Source: Methylosinus trichosporium OB3b
GTDB lineage: Bacteria; Pseudomonadota; Alphaproteobacteria; Rhizobiales; Beijerinckiaceae
Length of the DNA stretch: 64,000 nucleotides
Direction of reading: 5' to 3'
Assembly (NCBI RefSeq): GCF_002752655.1
Contig: NZ_CP023740.1
Span: 116,220-180,219 of the forward strand
Shown here piece by piece: positions 27,620 through 36,206 of this stretch. Positions within the stretch are counted from its first letter, which is position 1, and every line of letters begins with the position of its first letter. The translations under genes and the position numbers were made by a program. The notes under the pieces were generated by a model, which did no database searches, was not told where the DNA came from, and saw only the letters and a program-made list of their open reading frames with translations.

Positions 27620-27677
27620 GTGTCAGACTTTGAGAAGGGCTTCCGGGACGGAGACGTTTCGGGGGCCTTTTTCTTTT
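27620..27677 (+). ncRNA. Counter-transcribed RNA (incA-type) of the repABC operon
   Basis: Transcription from the promoter at 27586-27614 would begin near 27620 and end at a strong intrinsic terminator: a 16-bp stem (27635-27650 with 27655-27670, counting G-U pairs) closed by a GAGA loop and followed by TTCTTTT. The RNA would be about 55 nt, as in other repABC plasmids. By pairing with the repC leader on the opposite strand it would terminate or mask repC and set copy number and incompatibility. Prediction is from sequence structure only. Confidence 0.72.
27635..27677 (+). terminator. Intrinsic terminator of the ctRNA
   Basis: AAGGGCTTCCGGGACG pairs with CGTTTCGGGGGCCTTT around a GAGA tetraloop, with five G-U wobbles in the RNA, and is followed by a T-rich tail (27671-27677). 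Because of the wobble pairs the stem is stronger on the plus-strand transcript than on the repC leader. Confidence 0.78.
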
Positions 27678-27739
27678 GCGATATCTCCGATGTTTCAGTT
27701 GAGCTTGAAATCGTCAGTCAGGTTCGGCTGGCTTCGAAC

Positions 27740-28741
27740 TCAATGTTGCGAGATCGCAACATCGGGCGGTTCCGACGCGCTCCCTTCCTGAAACCGCTTG
27801 TATAGGTCCGGCAAGTTCTCGGTCAGCCATGTCGAGAACTGACTTTCACTTTTATGAATAGCGAAGGTGTGGCCCTTGGCTGTCCAAGAAACATAAGCGA
27901 TTTGTTTGCCTGTCGAACTAGTGATCTCCTTACGCTCGACATATGTCGCCGAGGCCCGCCGCCCCTCGTCGAGAGCCTTCAGAACCGCGAGAAATCTCTG
28001 ATCGGACGCCATGCTGGCGAAAGTGGTGCGTGCTATGACGGTAGAAGCCCTATCGATGGCACCTTCTGTGGAAAAAGCGCTTGCGAGGTCTTGCCATCGC
28101 GGCTGTCCGACGCCAGGAGCGCGTCCAATTGCTCTAATGATATCGCGGGGGACGGCTTCGACGACGGATCGCATTTTCGAGAGCCCCGTTCTATCGACGC
28201 CGAGCGTCGTCCAAACCGCTTTCGAAGTGAGTCCTTGTGCTTCCATTTCCTTTGCAAAAAGCGCACGTTCGATCCATGTCAGCGCTTCCCGGCCTCCGTT
28301 TTCTGCGCCTTGCTCTAGGATCAGCTCGGCGTCAGTCAGCGGTCGAATGAAAGCGCGAACCTTCCGGTCAAGGGACTTGAGGGCCTGAAGGCGGCGATGG
28401 CCGTATGCGAGCTGATACCTACCGTCCTTTTCCGGGTGCGGCCGGACCAGAACGGGGATTTTTTGGCCTTCTGCTTCGATCGAAGCGACGAGCAAATTGA
28501 ACGCCTCTTGATCCTGCTCGAGGCGATCGCCAAAGGGGGAGGGATCGATAAGGCCGGCATCCAGGGTCGTGACGGAATCCGCTGTGAGATCGTCGAGGCT
28601 CCGACTCAGCCCGGTGATCGCTGTGGAAACGACGCGTTGACGTGGTTGGGACGCCACGCTGTGTAGCTGCGGCGTGTCGATGGCAGGTTCGGTGGATCCG
28701 AGCTTGCTCAGAATGGAAGGTCTCTTCAAGCTCTCCCCCAT
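27740..28741 (-). CDS. repB: RepB, ParB-type partition protein of the repABC operon
   Basis: The 333-residue protein has a ParB N-terminal domain (about 80-165: EAEGQKIPVLVRPHPEKDGR, then YQLAYGHRRLQALKSL) and a helix-turn-helix-rich DNA-binding core (ALTWIERALFAKEMEAQGLT, then SKAVWTTLGVDRTGLSKM). It would bind parS-type palindromes and be moved by RepA to segregate the plasmid. Its start overlaps the repA end by 16 bases. A parS-like palindrome lies inside its own last codons. Confidence 0.93.
   Translation of the reverse strand: MGESLKRPSILSKLGSTEPAIDTPQLHSVASQPRQRVVSTAITGLSRSLDDLTADSVTTLDAGLIDPSPFGDRLEQDQEAFNLLVASIEAEGQKIPVLVRPHPEKDGRYQLAYGHRRLQALKSLDRKVRAFIRPLTDAELILEQGAENGGREALTWIERALFAKEMEAQGLTSKAVWTTLGVDRTGLSKMRSVVEAVPRDIIRAIGRAPGVGQPRWQDLASAFSTEGAIDRASTVIARTTFASMASDQRFLAVLKALDEGRRASATYVERKEITSSTGKQIAYVSWTAKGHTFAIHKSESQFSTWLTENLPDLYKRFQEGSASEPPDVAISQH
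27745..27760. promoter_or_regulatory. parS-like site 1 (in the repB 3' end)
   Basis: GTTGCGAGATCGCAAC has perfect 7-bp arms around GA. It fits the repABC centromere pattern GTT-N4-GC-N4-AAC except for the central C, and it shares TGTTGC/GCAACAT flanks with the sites at 31998 and 32084. Confidence 0.6.
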
Positions 28742-29919
28742 GATTTGTGGATGAGCGCCAGAATTTCTGCGTTCACGCTATCCATGCTCTCAAGCGCCCT
28801 CTTCCAAGATTCTCGCGGCACATCGCCGGGCTCAAGTTCGTAGAGCGATTTCTTCGCGAGACCAGCCGCAGCGACGGCTGTGCTTTCGAGCGCCGTCGAA
28901 ACGAAGACGTGTTCGTCGAAAAGGTGTCTCAGTAGCCCAACGATATGTGCTTGTGGCCCGTCACTTGGCGTATGGCGCGTAACGAGAAAACGTATCCAAT
29001 TCTGCTCGAGCCGGGCACCGTTCCGTGCGAGCTCATCGGCCAGATCTCGAAGCATAATCAGATATTGATTCATGCTCGCAACATCCAGCATCGCCGGGTG
29101 GACCGTGATGATGAGGATTGTAGCGGCAAAGAGACCAGCGAGAGTGCCAAACCCGAGATTAGGCGGCGTATCGAGAATCGCGATGTCAAAATCTCGAGCG
29201 ACTTGGTCGATCGATTTTTTCAGTCGCATGAAAAACAAGCCGAGCTCGTCGCGTTCACGCGATGCGAGCGCACGTGCCGTGTCGTGCTCGAATTCCATCA
29301 ATTCTAGGTTGCCAGGCACGATCGAGACGCCTGGGATGTAGGTGTCCCGAATGACTGAGCGAAAGGGTTTGTGGTCATTGTATCGAATGGCGGCGTAAGC
29401 AGTTTCGTCGGGGCCGACGTCGAATTCGGGTTGCAGGCCGAAGAGACTCGTGAGCGAAGCCTGCGGGTCGAGGTCCACGCAGAGCACGCGATAGCCTTGG
29501 ATTGCAAGATAATGGGCTAAATGGATGCTCGACGTAGTCTTGGAGGATCCGCCTTTAAAGTTCGTGCAGGTGACGATTTGCAGTGGCTCGTTCGGCCGCC
29601 TCCAAGGTTTAAGGGCGAGGGCGTCCTCTGGCCTGACCTCAGCGAGATAGGACCGCAGCTCGGAGACCTGTTGAAGTGTGTAGACGCGCCGATTGTTATC
29701 AAGGCGCGCAGGTTGAGGTCCCTTACCTTCCAGCGTTAGCGATCGGAGGGTCGATTCGGGAACCTTGAGGAGGCGCACGAGATCGTTTGTCGAGAACGTC
29801 CGTCCGAATGCTTTTTGGGACGACGGAGGATATAGCCGAGTTCGCAGCGACAGCAGCTCCTGAGAGAGAGCGGCTGTGAACCGATCAATTTTCGCCGTCG
29901 TATCCGACATAGCGTCCAT
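28726..29919 (-). CDS. repA: RepA, ParA-type partition ATPase of the repABC operon
   Basis: The ATPase carries the deviant Walker A motif KGGSSKTT (about residue 115), Walker A' VLCVDLDPQASLT and the Walker B-like DIAILDTPPNLGF, preceded by an N-terminal helix-turn-helix (STNDLVRLLKVPESTLRSLT). At 397 residues from ATG 29919 it matches RepA proteins. GGGGA lies upstream of this ATG, and the longer reading frame further upstream has no RepA similarity. RepA drives segregation with RepB and represses the operon. Confidence 0.93.
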   Translation of the reverse strand: MDAMSDTTAKIDRFTAALSQELLSLRTRLYPPSSQKAFGRTFSTNDLVRLLKVPESTLRSLTLEGKGPQPARLDNNRRVYTLQQVSELRSYLAEVRPEDALALKPWRRPNEPLQIVTCTNFKGGSSKTTSSIHLAHYLAIQGYRVLCVDLDPQASLTSLFGLQPEFDVGPDETAYAAIRYNDHKPFRSVIRDTYIPGVSIVPGNLELMEFEHDTARALASRERDELGLFFMRLKKSIDQVARDFDIAILDTPPNLGFGTLAGLFAATILIITVHPAMLDVASMNQYLIMLRDLADELARNGARLEQNWIRFLVTRHTPSDGPQAHIVGLLRHLFDEHVFVSTALESTAVAAAGLAKKSLYELEPGDVPRESWKRALESMDSVNAEILALIHKSWGRA

Positions 29920-29964
29920 GTGGTCCAAATCCCCGTATGACGGATTCGACGTCGTTCGATGAGG

Positions 29965-30003
29965 AACACCGTCAGGTGTTGCCGATTCTTTCGAGAACGG
30001 CAA
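29965..30003. promoter_or_regulatory. Inverted repeats upstream of repA (operator candidates)
   Basis: AACACC-GTCA-GGTGTT (29965-29980) starts 46 bases before the repA start, directly followed by TTGCCG...CGGCAA (29979-30003). RepA usually binds inverted repeats at this place to repress repABC. Which of the two is the operator cannot be told by eye. Confidence 0.5.
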
Positions 30004-30125
30004 GAGAAAAAGAGTTAACGAAAATTGAGAAGCAAGCCTAACTCTCCAAAGCGCTTGTCGAGAGCACATGATATGTTTGGATTTTGTAGCAGGCGATTTA
30101 TCCGGTTTGAGGCCGGAGAGATCGC

Positions 30126-31040
30126 ATGTTGCCGAAGGTTCGGAGGGCTCGGATTGTCGAGGCCAATGGGCGGCGTCGAGCGAGGACATTGAGCTGCGTC
30201 GACGCGGCGGAGCTGTTGGGGATGAGCGAGCGGCATTTTCGCCGGCTGCGGGACGCCTATGAGGAGAAGGGCGCGGAAGGGCTGATCGACCGGCGGCGCG
30301 GGCGTCCGGCCGGCGGGCGCCGGTCGACGAGATCGAATGGATGCTGGAGCAGTTCCGCACCCAATATTTCGACTTTACCGCCAAGCACTTCCACGAGGCG
30401 ATCCACGGCGAGAAGATGCCGGGGGGCGCCAAGTTCGAGCGCTCATACACCTTTACGAAGAGCGTGCTCCAGCTACGCGGTCTGACGACCAAGGCCAAGA
30501 AGCGCGGCGCTCATCGGCGGCGGCGCGAGCGACGGCCGCTGCCGGGGATGATGCTGTTTCAGGACGCCTCGACCCATCCTTGGCTGGAAGGGCACGGCCC
30601 GCTCGACCTCGTCGCGACCATGGACGACGCGACGAGCCGCCTATTGTCGATCTTCCTCGTCGAACAGGAGGGAACATGGTCGAGCCTGCGCGGGATCAGG
30701 GAGACGATCGAGGAGCACGGGCTGTTCTCGAGCTTCTACACCGATCGCAGCAGCCATTATTTCTTCACGCCGGAGGCCGGCGAGAAGGTGGACGCCACGC
30801 GGCCGACACAGGTCGGGCGGGCGCTGGCGCAGCTCGGCATCGAGCACATCGCCTCCTATAGCCCGCAGGGGCGCGGGCGGATGGAGCGGCTGTGGGGCAC
30901 ACTCCAGAAGCGGCCGCCGCCGCTGCGCCAGGAGGGCGTCCGCGGCGACATCGAGGCGGCCAAACCGATGGCCGGCGAGCATGTACATGGCGCAGCACAA
31001 TGAAAGTTTCGGAATGAGGCGGCAGAGGACGGCAACGCTT
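30126..31040 (+). pseudogene. ISNCY/IS481-like transposase, frameshifted
   Basis: A helix-turn-helix region (LSCVDAAELLGMSERHFRRL) starts in one frame. The frame changes at about 30320-30345 and continues as EQFRTQYFDFTAKHFHEAIH, with acidic residues in FQDASTH, ATMDDATSR and YTDRSSHYF and the Glu region GRMERLWGTLQKR. A second shift near 30920 ends it early. At least two indels make it non-functional. It lies directly upstream of the repABC promoter. Confidence 0.8.
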
Positions 31041-31224
31041 CACGGCTGATTTCGCTCGTCGAGGAAGAGGTTGCTTGCGGCTCGCAGGTCGGTGACCGAC
31101 CGTAAGACCCCGCGCTTCTGTCTGCGCTTTGTGAGCTTCTACGGCGTTGAGGCACGAGGCGAATGTTGGCGTGAAATGGAATGTGCGCCGCAGATGGCGG
31201 CCGAGCCAATGGCGGCCTACGCTT

Positions 31225-31760
31225 CAAGGATTTCACCTATCGCGCGACAGCTGGAGCCGCGAGCGTCGCGTCGTCGGCAAGGCGGAATGGATGACGCCGT
31301 CGCAGGCCGAAGCCGACGATACGACACAGCGCGAGAAGAAGAAAAAGAAGAAGAAGGCGAAGCGCGCGCAACTCGGCAATCCGCGCTTCATCGTGATCTC
31401 CGCGGACAAGACGACGCATGGCGCGCTCTATGAGAATTTCTATTGCGCACGCGGCGAGATGGAGAATCGCATCAAGGAATGCCAGCTCGATCTGTTTGCC
31501 GATCGAATCTCCTGCGGACCATGCGCGCCAATCAGCTGCGCCTGCGGCTCGCGTCCTTCGCTTATGTGCTAATGAGCGCGTTGCGCCGTCTTTGTCTCTC
31601 CGGCACGAAGCTCGCGAATGCGACCTGCGGAACGATCCGTCTGAAGCGGTTGAAGATCGGCGCGCAGGTGAAGATCAGCGTGCGGCGCGTTCTGTTCTCG
31701 ATGGCGTCGGCCTTTCCATACGTGCACGAATTCGCCGCAGCCTGCGCGGCGCTGACATGA
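31225..31760 (+). pseudogene. IS1380-family transposase, C-terminal remnant with frameshift
   Basis: The sequence reads SWSRERRVVGKAEWM, a lysine-rich insert, then NPRFIVISADKT and ARGEMENRIKECQLDLFADR. After a frameshift at about 31510 it continues as TMRANQLRLRLASFAYVLMS and on to ISVRRVLFSMASAFPY. These are the conserved last 170 or so residues of IS1380 transposases. The N-terminal two thirds are absent. Confidence 0.85.
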
Positions 31761-31997
31761 AGCCGCGCCGAACCCACCCCTCGGCCCACCGGAGCCCCCA
31801 CCGAAACGCCAAAACGTCCGACCAACACACCAGGAGCTTCAGCCGGAACGAGGACGCGCGCCGACACGTCCTCGATCACCAAATCCGGCAACTTATCCGC
31901 GACCCCGCCAAGCGGCACCGTGGGGGTGAGATATGCGGGTTAGGGGACTCAAATGCCTGGTTCGATCCACCAGGTTGCCATGGGCCCGGCTTAGAAC
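31761..31997. other. Non-coding tail of the IS1380 remnant
   Basis: No gene is supported here. The GC-rich, proline-codon-like stretch up to about 31920 is probably the end of the IS1380 element. With the two parS-like sites that follow, the gene-free gap reaches 32119. Confidence 0.4.
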
Positions 31998-32013
31998 GTT
32001 GCGAGCTCGCAAC
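31998..32013. promoter_or_regulatory. parS-like site 2
   Basis: GTTGCGAGCTCGCAAC is a perfect 16-bp palindrome that fits the repABC partition-site pattern GTT-N4-GC-N4-AAC. It lies in non-coding DNA 2.1 kb upstream of the repA start. Confidence 0.7.
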
Positions 32014-32083
32014 ATTTGGAGACAGTCTGCTCGTGACCGACCAGCGGGGCCGATCAAAAGCGAGCCCGAGTGGGCTCATGGAT

Positions 32084-32099
32084 GTTGCTAGCTCGCAAC
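32084..32099. promoter_or_regulatory. parS-like site 3
   Basis: GTTGCTAGCTCGCAAC matches GTT-N4-GC-N4-AAC with one arm mismatch, 86 bases from site 2 and with the same TGTTGC...GCAACAT context. Two close sites in a gene-free gap look like a small centromere. Confidence 0.65.
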
Positions 32100-32119
32100 A
32101 TTCATGAGCTGTTCCCAGG

Positions 32120-33505
32120 TCACCGCCAGGATCGACGCCGAATGTCTTCGAGGCGTTCGTCACGAGTCAAGCGGCCATCAACGAAAACCTCGCCGAGCAA
32201 ATTTTCCTCTCCCTCATGGCGCTCCTCCGCGCGAATGGTGCGCGGCGCGCCGTCCCTGAGGACCAGCGCGAGGCGACCTTTCTTCGAGGCCTTGCCGGGA
32301 TCGTCGATCGGCTGCTTGAACACGTCGATCCATTCGCCGTCGACGCGGATAGCGTTCGTCTTCATCGCGAATTTGAGCGTGTCCCGATCAAGCTTCTGCA
32401 GCAGCGCCCCGCCCATTCCAAAAGCAATATTGTCCGCCGCGAAGCCTTTGGCGCGCAGATTGTCGAGGATTGCCGCGATCGAGTCTTCGTCGACGCCGTC
32501 GCCCTGAATGACGCGGACGCAATCCGGCAGCACGCGAAACCCTTTGGAGTTGGTGCGCACGCCGAATTTCTCGGCGAGGATTCCGACGATCTCCACCGGC
32601 GTCGTCCTCGGGTCGCCGGAGTCGGGCCGCACCACCAGCGTTCCGCCCATGGCGCGAACCTGCGAAGCGAGGCTTTCGCCCCAAATCTCCGCTGTCGCGC
32701 GATAGACGTCATAGCTGTCGGAGACGACGGCCACGACCTTTCCCGGCCCGCCGAAATTGCGCAGCATATTGGCGTAGGCGTCCGCCTCGCGCTCACGGCC
32801 CCAGGAGGTGATCGTCGAATGCTCGGCGGCCGGGATCGAGAATCCCGCCATGGGCTCGTGATAGACGCGCCGCGCCGTTGCCAACGCCGCGAGGGTGTCG
32901 GTGCCACGGAAATTGACGAGATGGGCGAGGCCGCCGATCGAAGCGCTCTCGCTGCTCGAAGCGCCGCGCGCGCCGAAATCATGCAATGCGAACACCAAAC
33001 GTTCCTGTGGCGCATCCGACGTCTCGCTCCAGGCGGCGTCGATGATCTTCTTCAAATGCCAGGAGCGCGTCGCCACCGTCGTCGGATACCAGACGGCGCG
33101 CAACAGCGCCGTTTCGAGATAGGAGACGATCCACGGAACGCGCGGGTCGGTGTTGACGATCTGCACGAGCGCATTGCCGGTCGGCAGCACGCTGCCCTCG
33201 CGAACCGCCTCGATACGCACGGGCATATGGCCGCCATGCGCGTTCAGCACATGATCCCAGCCGGCGCGATTGAAAGGCTCGCCATGCGCGAGCAGCATCT
33301 CTTCCGCCTCGTCTATGTCGGCGCGCGTGATCGGCTGCGTCAGCACATCCTTCAAATAGATCTGCAAGCCGAAGAACAGGCTCTGCGCAAAGGCGCCGCC
33401 GCGCGATTCGATATAGCTCGAGACGAATTCCGTCCCGGGCGGATATTGCAGAAAATGGCTGGCCTTGTAGCTGTCGGCGTCGAGAATTCTGCTGATGCGA
33501 GTCAT
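32120..33505 (-). CDS. nadV: Nicotinamide phosphoribosyltransferase (NadV/NAMPT type)
   Basis: The 461-residue protein matches bacterial NadV and vertebrate NAMPT along its length: LDADSYKASHFLQYPPGTEF, the VSSYIESRGG segment, ALHDFGARGASS with the active-site loop, SIPAAEHSTITSWG and VVRPDSGDP for PRPP/phosphate binding. It converts nicotinamide and PRPP to NMN in the cytosol. It follows NadM-Nudix by 60 bases on the same strand, so the two form a two-step route from nicotinamide to NAD. Such pairs are common on phages and plasmids and are known to rebuild NAD after NAD-consuming toxins act. Confidence 0.95.
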   Translation of the reverse strand: MTRISRILDADSYKASHFLQYPPGTEFVSSYIESRGGAFAQSLFFGLQIYLKDVLTQPITRADIDEAEEMLLAHGEPFNRAGWDHVLNAHGGHMPVRIEAVREGSVLPTGNALVQIVNTDPRVPWIVSYLETALLRAVWYPTTVATRSWHLKKIIDAAWSETSDAPQERLVFALHDFGARGASSSESASIGGLAHLVNFRGTDTLAALATARRVYHEPMAGFSIPAAEHSTITSWGREREADAYANMLRNFGGPGKVVAVVSDSYDVYRATAEIWGESLASQVRAMGGTLVVRPDSGDPRTTPVEIVGILAEKFGVRTNSKGFRVLPDCVRVIQGDGVDEDSIAAILDNLRAKGFAADNIAFGMGGALLQKLDRDTLKFAMKTNAIRVDGEWIDVFKQPIDDPGKASKKGRLALVLRDGAPRTIRAEERHEGEENLLGEVFVDGRLTRDERLEDIRRRSWR

Positions 33506-33565
33506 GTCTGGAATCTCCTCCAGCTCGAAACCGGCGCCCGGACTCCCCGGACGCCAAAGTAAAAA

Positions 33566-34645
33566 TCAGTCGATCAACGCGCCCGTCATCTCGCGGATGA
33601 TGGCGGCATGGTCCTCGAAAAACTGGTCGGCGCTCAGACGGCCGAGCTCGTGCCAGGATGCGCTCGCGGCGTCGTCGTCGCCGCGTACCGAGAACATGGG
33701 CTTGCGTGCGGGAAGGTCGAAGAGAAAGGCCTGGGTCACGACGCGCCCGCGTTCGGAGCGGTCGGGATGGTCGAATAGCCGCGTCTTGGTCTCGTCGATG
33801 AAGGAGGCGAGCATGGCCGGAGGGATCTCGCCCTTCTGGTCGGAGATTTTGGTCTCCTCCTTCAATTCGCGCACAGCCGCATCGCGAAAGCTCTCATTGG
33901 GATCGACATGGCCGCCCGGCAGGGCGAGCAGCCCGGCGCCGGGACGCCGCGCGCGCTCCACCAGGAGAATATGGCCCGACTGAACGACCACTGCATCGAC
34001 GCAATTGATGAACACAGGGTAGGGTGTCTTGCCCCAGGCGGCCTTGTAGTCGCGATAGAATTCCGTCTCGCCGACCAGCCATTTGAAGGCGTCGGTCAGC
34101 ATGAAACGGGCGAGAAACTCGCTCGTCTCCGCAGGACAGAGCGGCGCGTCGGGAATGCGCGGCGCGCGGCGCAAATAATCCTCGCGCAGATCGGTCGAAT
34201 TGAGCGTGCCATGCTGCGTCGGCACATCGACCGCGTCCCAATTGGGAAACATGCGCAAATAATAGGAGGACTTGTCCTTGCTGTGGCCGATGAGCCCCAC
34301 CGAGGCTCGCTCCGAGCCGCCGTCCTCGGCGATCGCCTCGTCGACGCTGCGCTGGACATGGGCAATCCAAGCGCGGTCGTTGTAGAGAAAATCCGGCAGC
34401 GGCCGGACGAGAATGCGATCGGGCGCAGCCTCGATCGCGCCGCGCGCGGCGAGGATCGTGTCGCGCCGCTCCTCATAGGTGAAAGGGTTGCGCGGCGATC
34501 GCGCGGCATTGGACGAGCCGACCAGCACGATGAGCTTGCGCCCGGCGGCGAGCGCCTTACGCATGACATGGAGGTGGCCGTTGTGAAGGGGCTGAAACCG
34601 CCCAATGAACACGAGATAATCGTGTTTTTGCGCCGATGCGCTCAT
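33566..34645 (-). CDS. nadM: Bifunctional NMN adenylyltransferase / Nudix hydrolase (NadM-Nudix)
   Basis: The N-terminal domain (about 1-190) has the nucleotidyltransferase motifs GRFQPLHNGH (His21, His24) and a later ST-x-LR form (NSTDLRE). The C-terminal domain (about 200-355) carries the Nudix box GGHVDPNESFRDAAVRELKEET. Enzymes of this architecture make NAD from NMN and ATP and hydrolyse ADP-ribose, as shown for the cyanobacterial slr0787 protein. It is the first gene of the pair with nadV. The start has GGGGAG seven to twelve bases upstream. Confidence 0.95.
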   Translation of the reverse strand: MSASAQKHDYLVFIGRFQPLHNGHLHVMRKALAAGRKLIVLVGSSNAARSPRNPFTYEERRDTILAARGAIEAAPDRILVRPLPDFLYNDRAWIAHVQRSVDEAIAEDGGSERASVGLIGHSKDKSSYYLRMFPNWDAVDVPTQHGTLNSTDLREDYLRRAPRIPDAPLCPAETSEFLARFMLTDAFKWLVGETEFYRDYKAAWGKTPYPVFINCVDAVVVQSGHILLVERARRPGAGLLALPGGHVDPNESFRDAAVRELKEETKISDQKGEIPPAMLASFIDETKTRLFDHPDRSERGRVVTQAFLFDLPARKPMFSVRGDDDAASASWHELGRLSADQFFEDHAAIIREMTGALID

Positions 34646-34820
34646 ATTCAGGTCTCCCCTGAAAGATGTCGATGTCTCGGACTCCCCGTGACATGCGGAG
34701 CTTAGGCGCAGGCCAGGGCGGCCGTCAATGACCTTGTCGCGGACAGTTTCTCAGCTTGATCGTCGCGCGGAGAGCGGCGGCGCAGCTCTGGACAACACTT
34801 CGGTTCAGTCGCCGTCAGTG

Positions 34821-36138
34821 GCAGGGCTCCGAATCCGGGTTAATGGGCTGAGGCTTCCAAGGCGATGGCGAGATAATCCTCGCGCCAGCTGGCGATTTTT
34901 CTGCGGAGCTTGATGCTGGTGCGTGTGGGCTTTGTGGCCTTGCGCTGCGGTTTCATGGGCTTGTTCTCGGGCTCGGGGGCGGTGCGGATCATATTGATGG
35001 CGAAATGCCTGACGACGGCCATGTTTCTCGCGCCATGGCCCTTGCGCAAGCGGGATTGGTCTTCGGCGAAGACGACGTCGAGCACCCAATGCAGCTGGTT
35101 CTCTATGCCCCAATGGCCGCGCACGGCCTCGCCCGCCCGCTTCGCTGGGAGAAGGGCCGAGGAGATGTAATAGCGCGTCTCGAAGCGGCCGCGGTCGGCA
35201 AGTTCGGCCTGCGATTTGACGCGAATGATCGTCGCGGCGTTCGGCAGGCGCAGCTCGCCCGGAAAGCGGCGCTCGCCGTTCAGCCAGTCGATCTCGGTGA
35301 TGACGCTCACGCTGCGCTGCTCGATGCGGCCATGGCCCTTGTCGAAATCGACGCATGTGTCGATCCGCGTCGCGGCGGAAAAAGCGCTCTCGATCTCGGC
35401 GCGCAGGGTCGGCTGATTGGCTTTGACCGCCAGCAGATAATCGGCGCCCTTGTCCACGATCGCCTGGGCGATCCTGGCGTTGGTGGCGATGGCGTCGATG
35501 GAGACGAGCGCGCCTTTCAGCGAGCCGCCTTCGGAAAGGCGATCGAGCAGGACGGGAATGGCCGATAGTTCATTGCTCTTGCCCTCGACCGCCTCCTGGC
35601 CGAGCACGAGGCGGCTCGTGGTGGCGAAGGCGGAAACGAGATGCAGCGGGGCTTTGTCCTCGGCGCGATCATGGCTGCGACGCGAGGTCTTCCCGTCGAT
35701 GGCGATGAGCTCGGGTCGCTCCGGCCAGGTCTCGCGCACCCAGCCAGTGAAGGCCGCCGAGAACAGCGCCGGATCGACGCGGTTCATGAGCAGGGTGAGC
35801 CAGCGTCCGCCCGGCACGCCGTGCTCATAAGGCAAATAGCGGCGCAGGAAGCCGATGTTGGCCTTGCCCCAAGATGCAATAGCGTCGAAGTGATCGCAAT
35901 CGGCCATGGAGGCGCAGACGACGAGCAGCAGCACCTCGCGAAGCGGATGCGCGACGCGCCAGGGCTCGCGCGGGTCGTCAATGATCGAGAAATGGTCGAG
36001 AAGCGCTTTCAGACGCGACTTCTCTTTGAAAACTGCGAAGGCGAGGCTCATCACGGCGGCTCCAGAATCACTCCGCCGATAGGGAATCACGCCTGACCCA
36101 ATCCGTTAACCGCCGTTAACCCGAATTCGGAGCCCTGC
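34821..36138 (-). mobile_element. ISAs1-family insertion sequence, complete, with target duplication
   Basis: The 1,318-bp element has imperfect terminal repeats (GCAGGGCTCCGAATCCGGGT on the left, with one or two differences on the right). It is flanked by a perfect 8-bp target duplication, CGTCAGTG, at 34813-34820 and 36139-36146. An intact duplication indicates a fairly recent insertion without later rearrangement. It sits between the divergent nadM and xre genes. Confidence 0.93.
34840..36051 (-). CDS. ISAs1-family transposase
   Basis: The intact DDE transposase (403 residues from ATG 36051, which has GGAG upstream) has the N-terminal DUF4372-like region (LLDHFSIIDDPREPWRVAHP), catalytic Asp in IAIDGKTSRRS, the VSIDAIATN second Asp region and the C-terminal YYISSALLPAK and HWGIENQLHWVLDV with Glu. 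The length is slightly over the family's usual 370-390 because of a basic tail. It belongs to the flanking element with perfect target duplication and should be active. Confidence 0.93.
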   Translation of the reverse strand: MSLAFAVFKEKSRLKALLDHFSIIDDPREPWRVAHPLREVLLLVVCASMADCDHFDAIASWGKANIGFLRRYLPYEHGVPGGRWLTLLMNRVDPALFSAAFTGWVRETWPERPELIAIDGKTSRRSHDRAEDKAPLHLVSAFATTSRLVLGQEAVEGKSNELSAIPVLLDRLSEGGSLKGALVSIDAIATNARIAQAIVDKGADYLLAVKANQPTLRAEIESAFSAATRIDTCVDFDKGHGRIEQRSVSVITEIDWLNGERRFPGELRLPNAATIIRVKSQAELADRGRFETRYYISSALLPAKRAGEAVRGHWGIENQLHWVLDVVFAEDQSRLRKGHGARNMAVVRHFAINMIRTAPEPENKPMKPQRKATKPTRTSIKLRRKIASWREDYLAIALEASAH

Positions 36139-36155
36139 CGTCAGTGGAACCGCGG

Positions 36156-36184
36156 TTGACGATGTATGCACTGCGCTATATTCT
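36156..36184 (+). promoter_or_regulatory. Promoter of the xre-res operon
   Basis: TTGACG (36156-36161) and TATTCT (36179-36184) are spaced by 17 bases, 23 bases before the chosen ATG at 36207. The ISAs1 edge lies only 17 bases upstream of the -35 box, so the element may have removed upstream regulatory sites. Confidence 0.6.
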
Positions 36185-36206
36185 CCTGAAGACAACCGAG
36201 ACGCAG

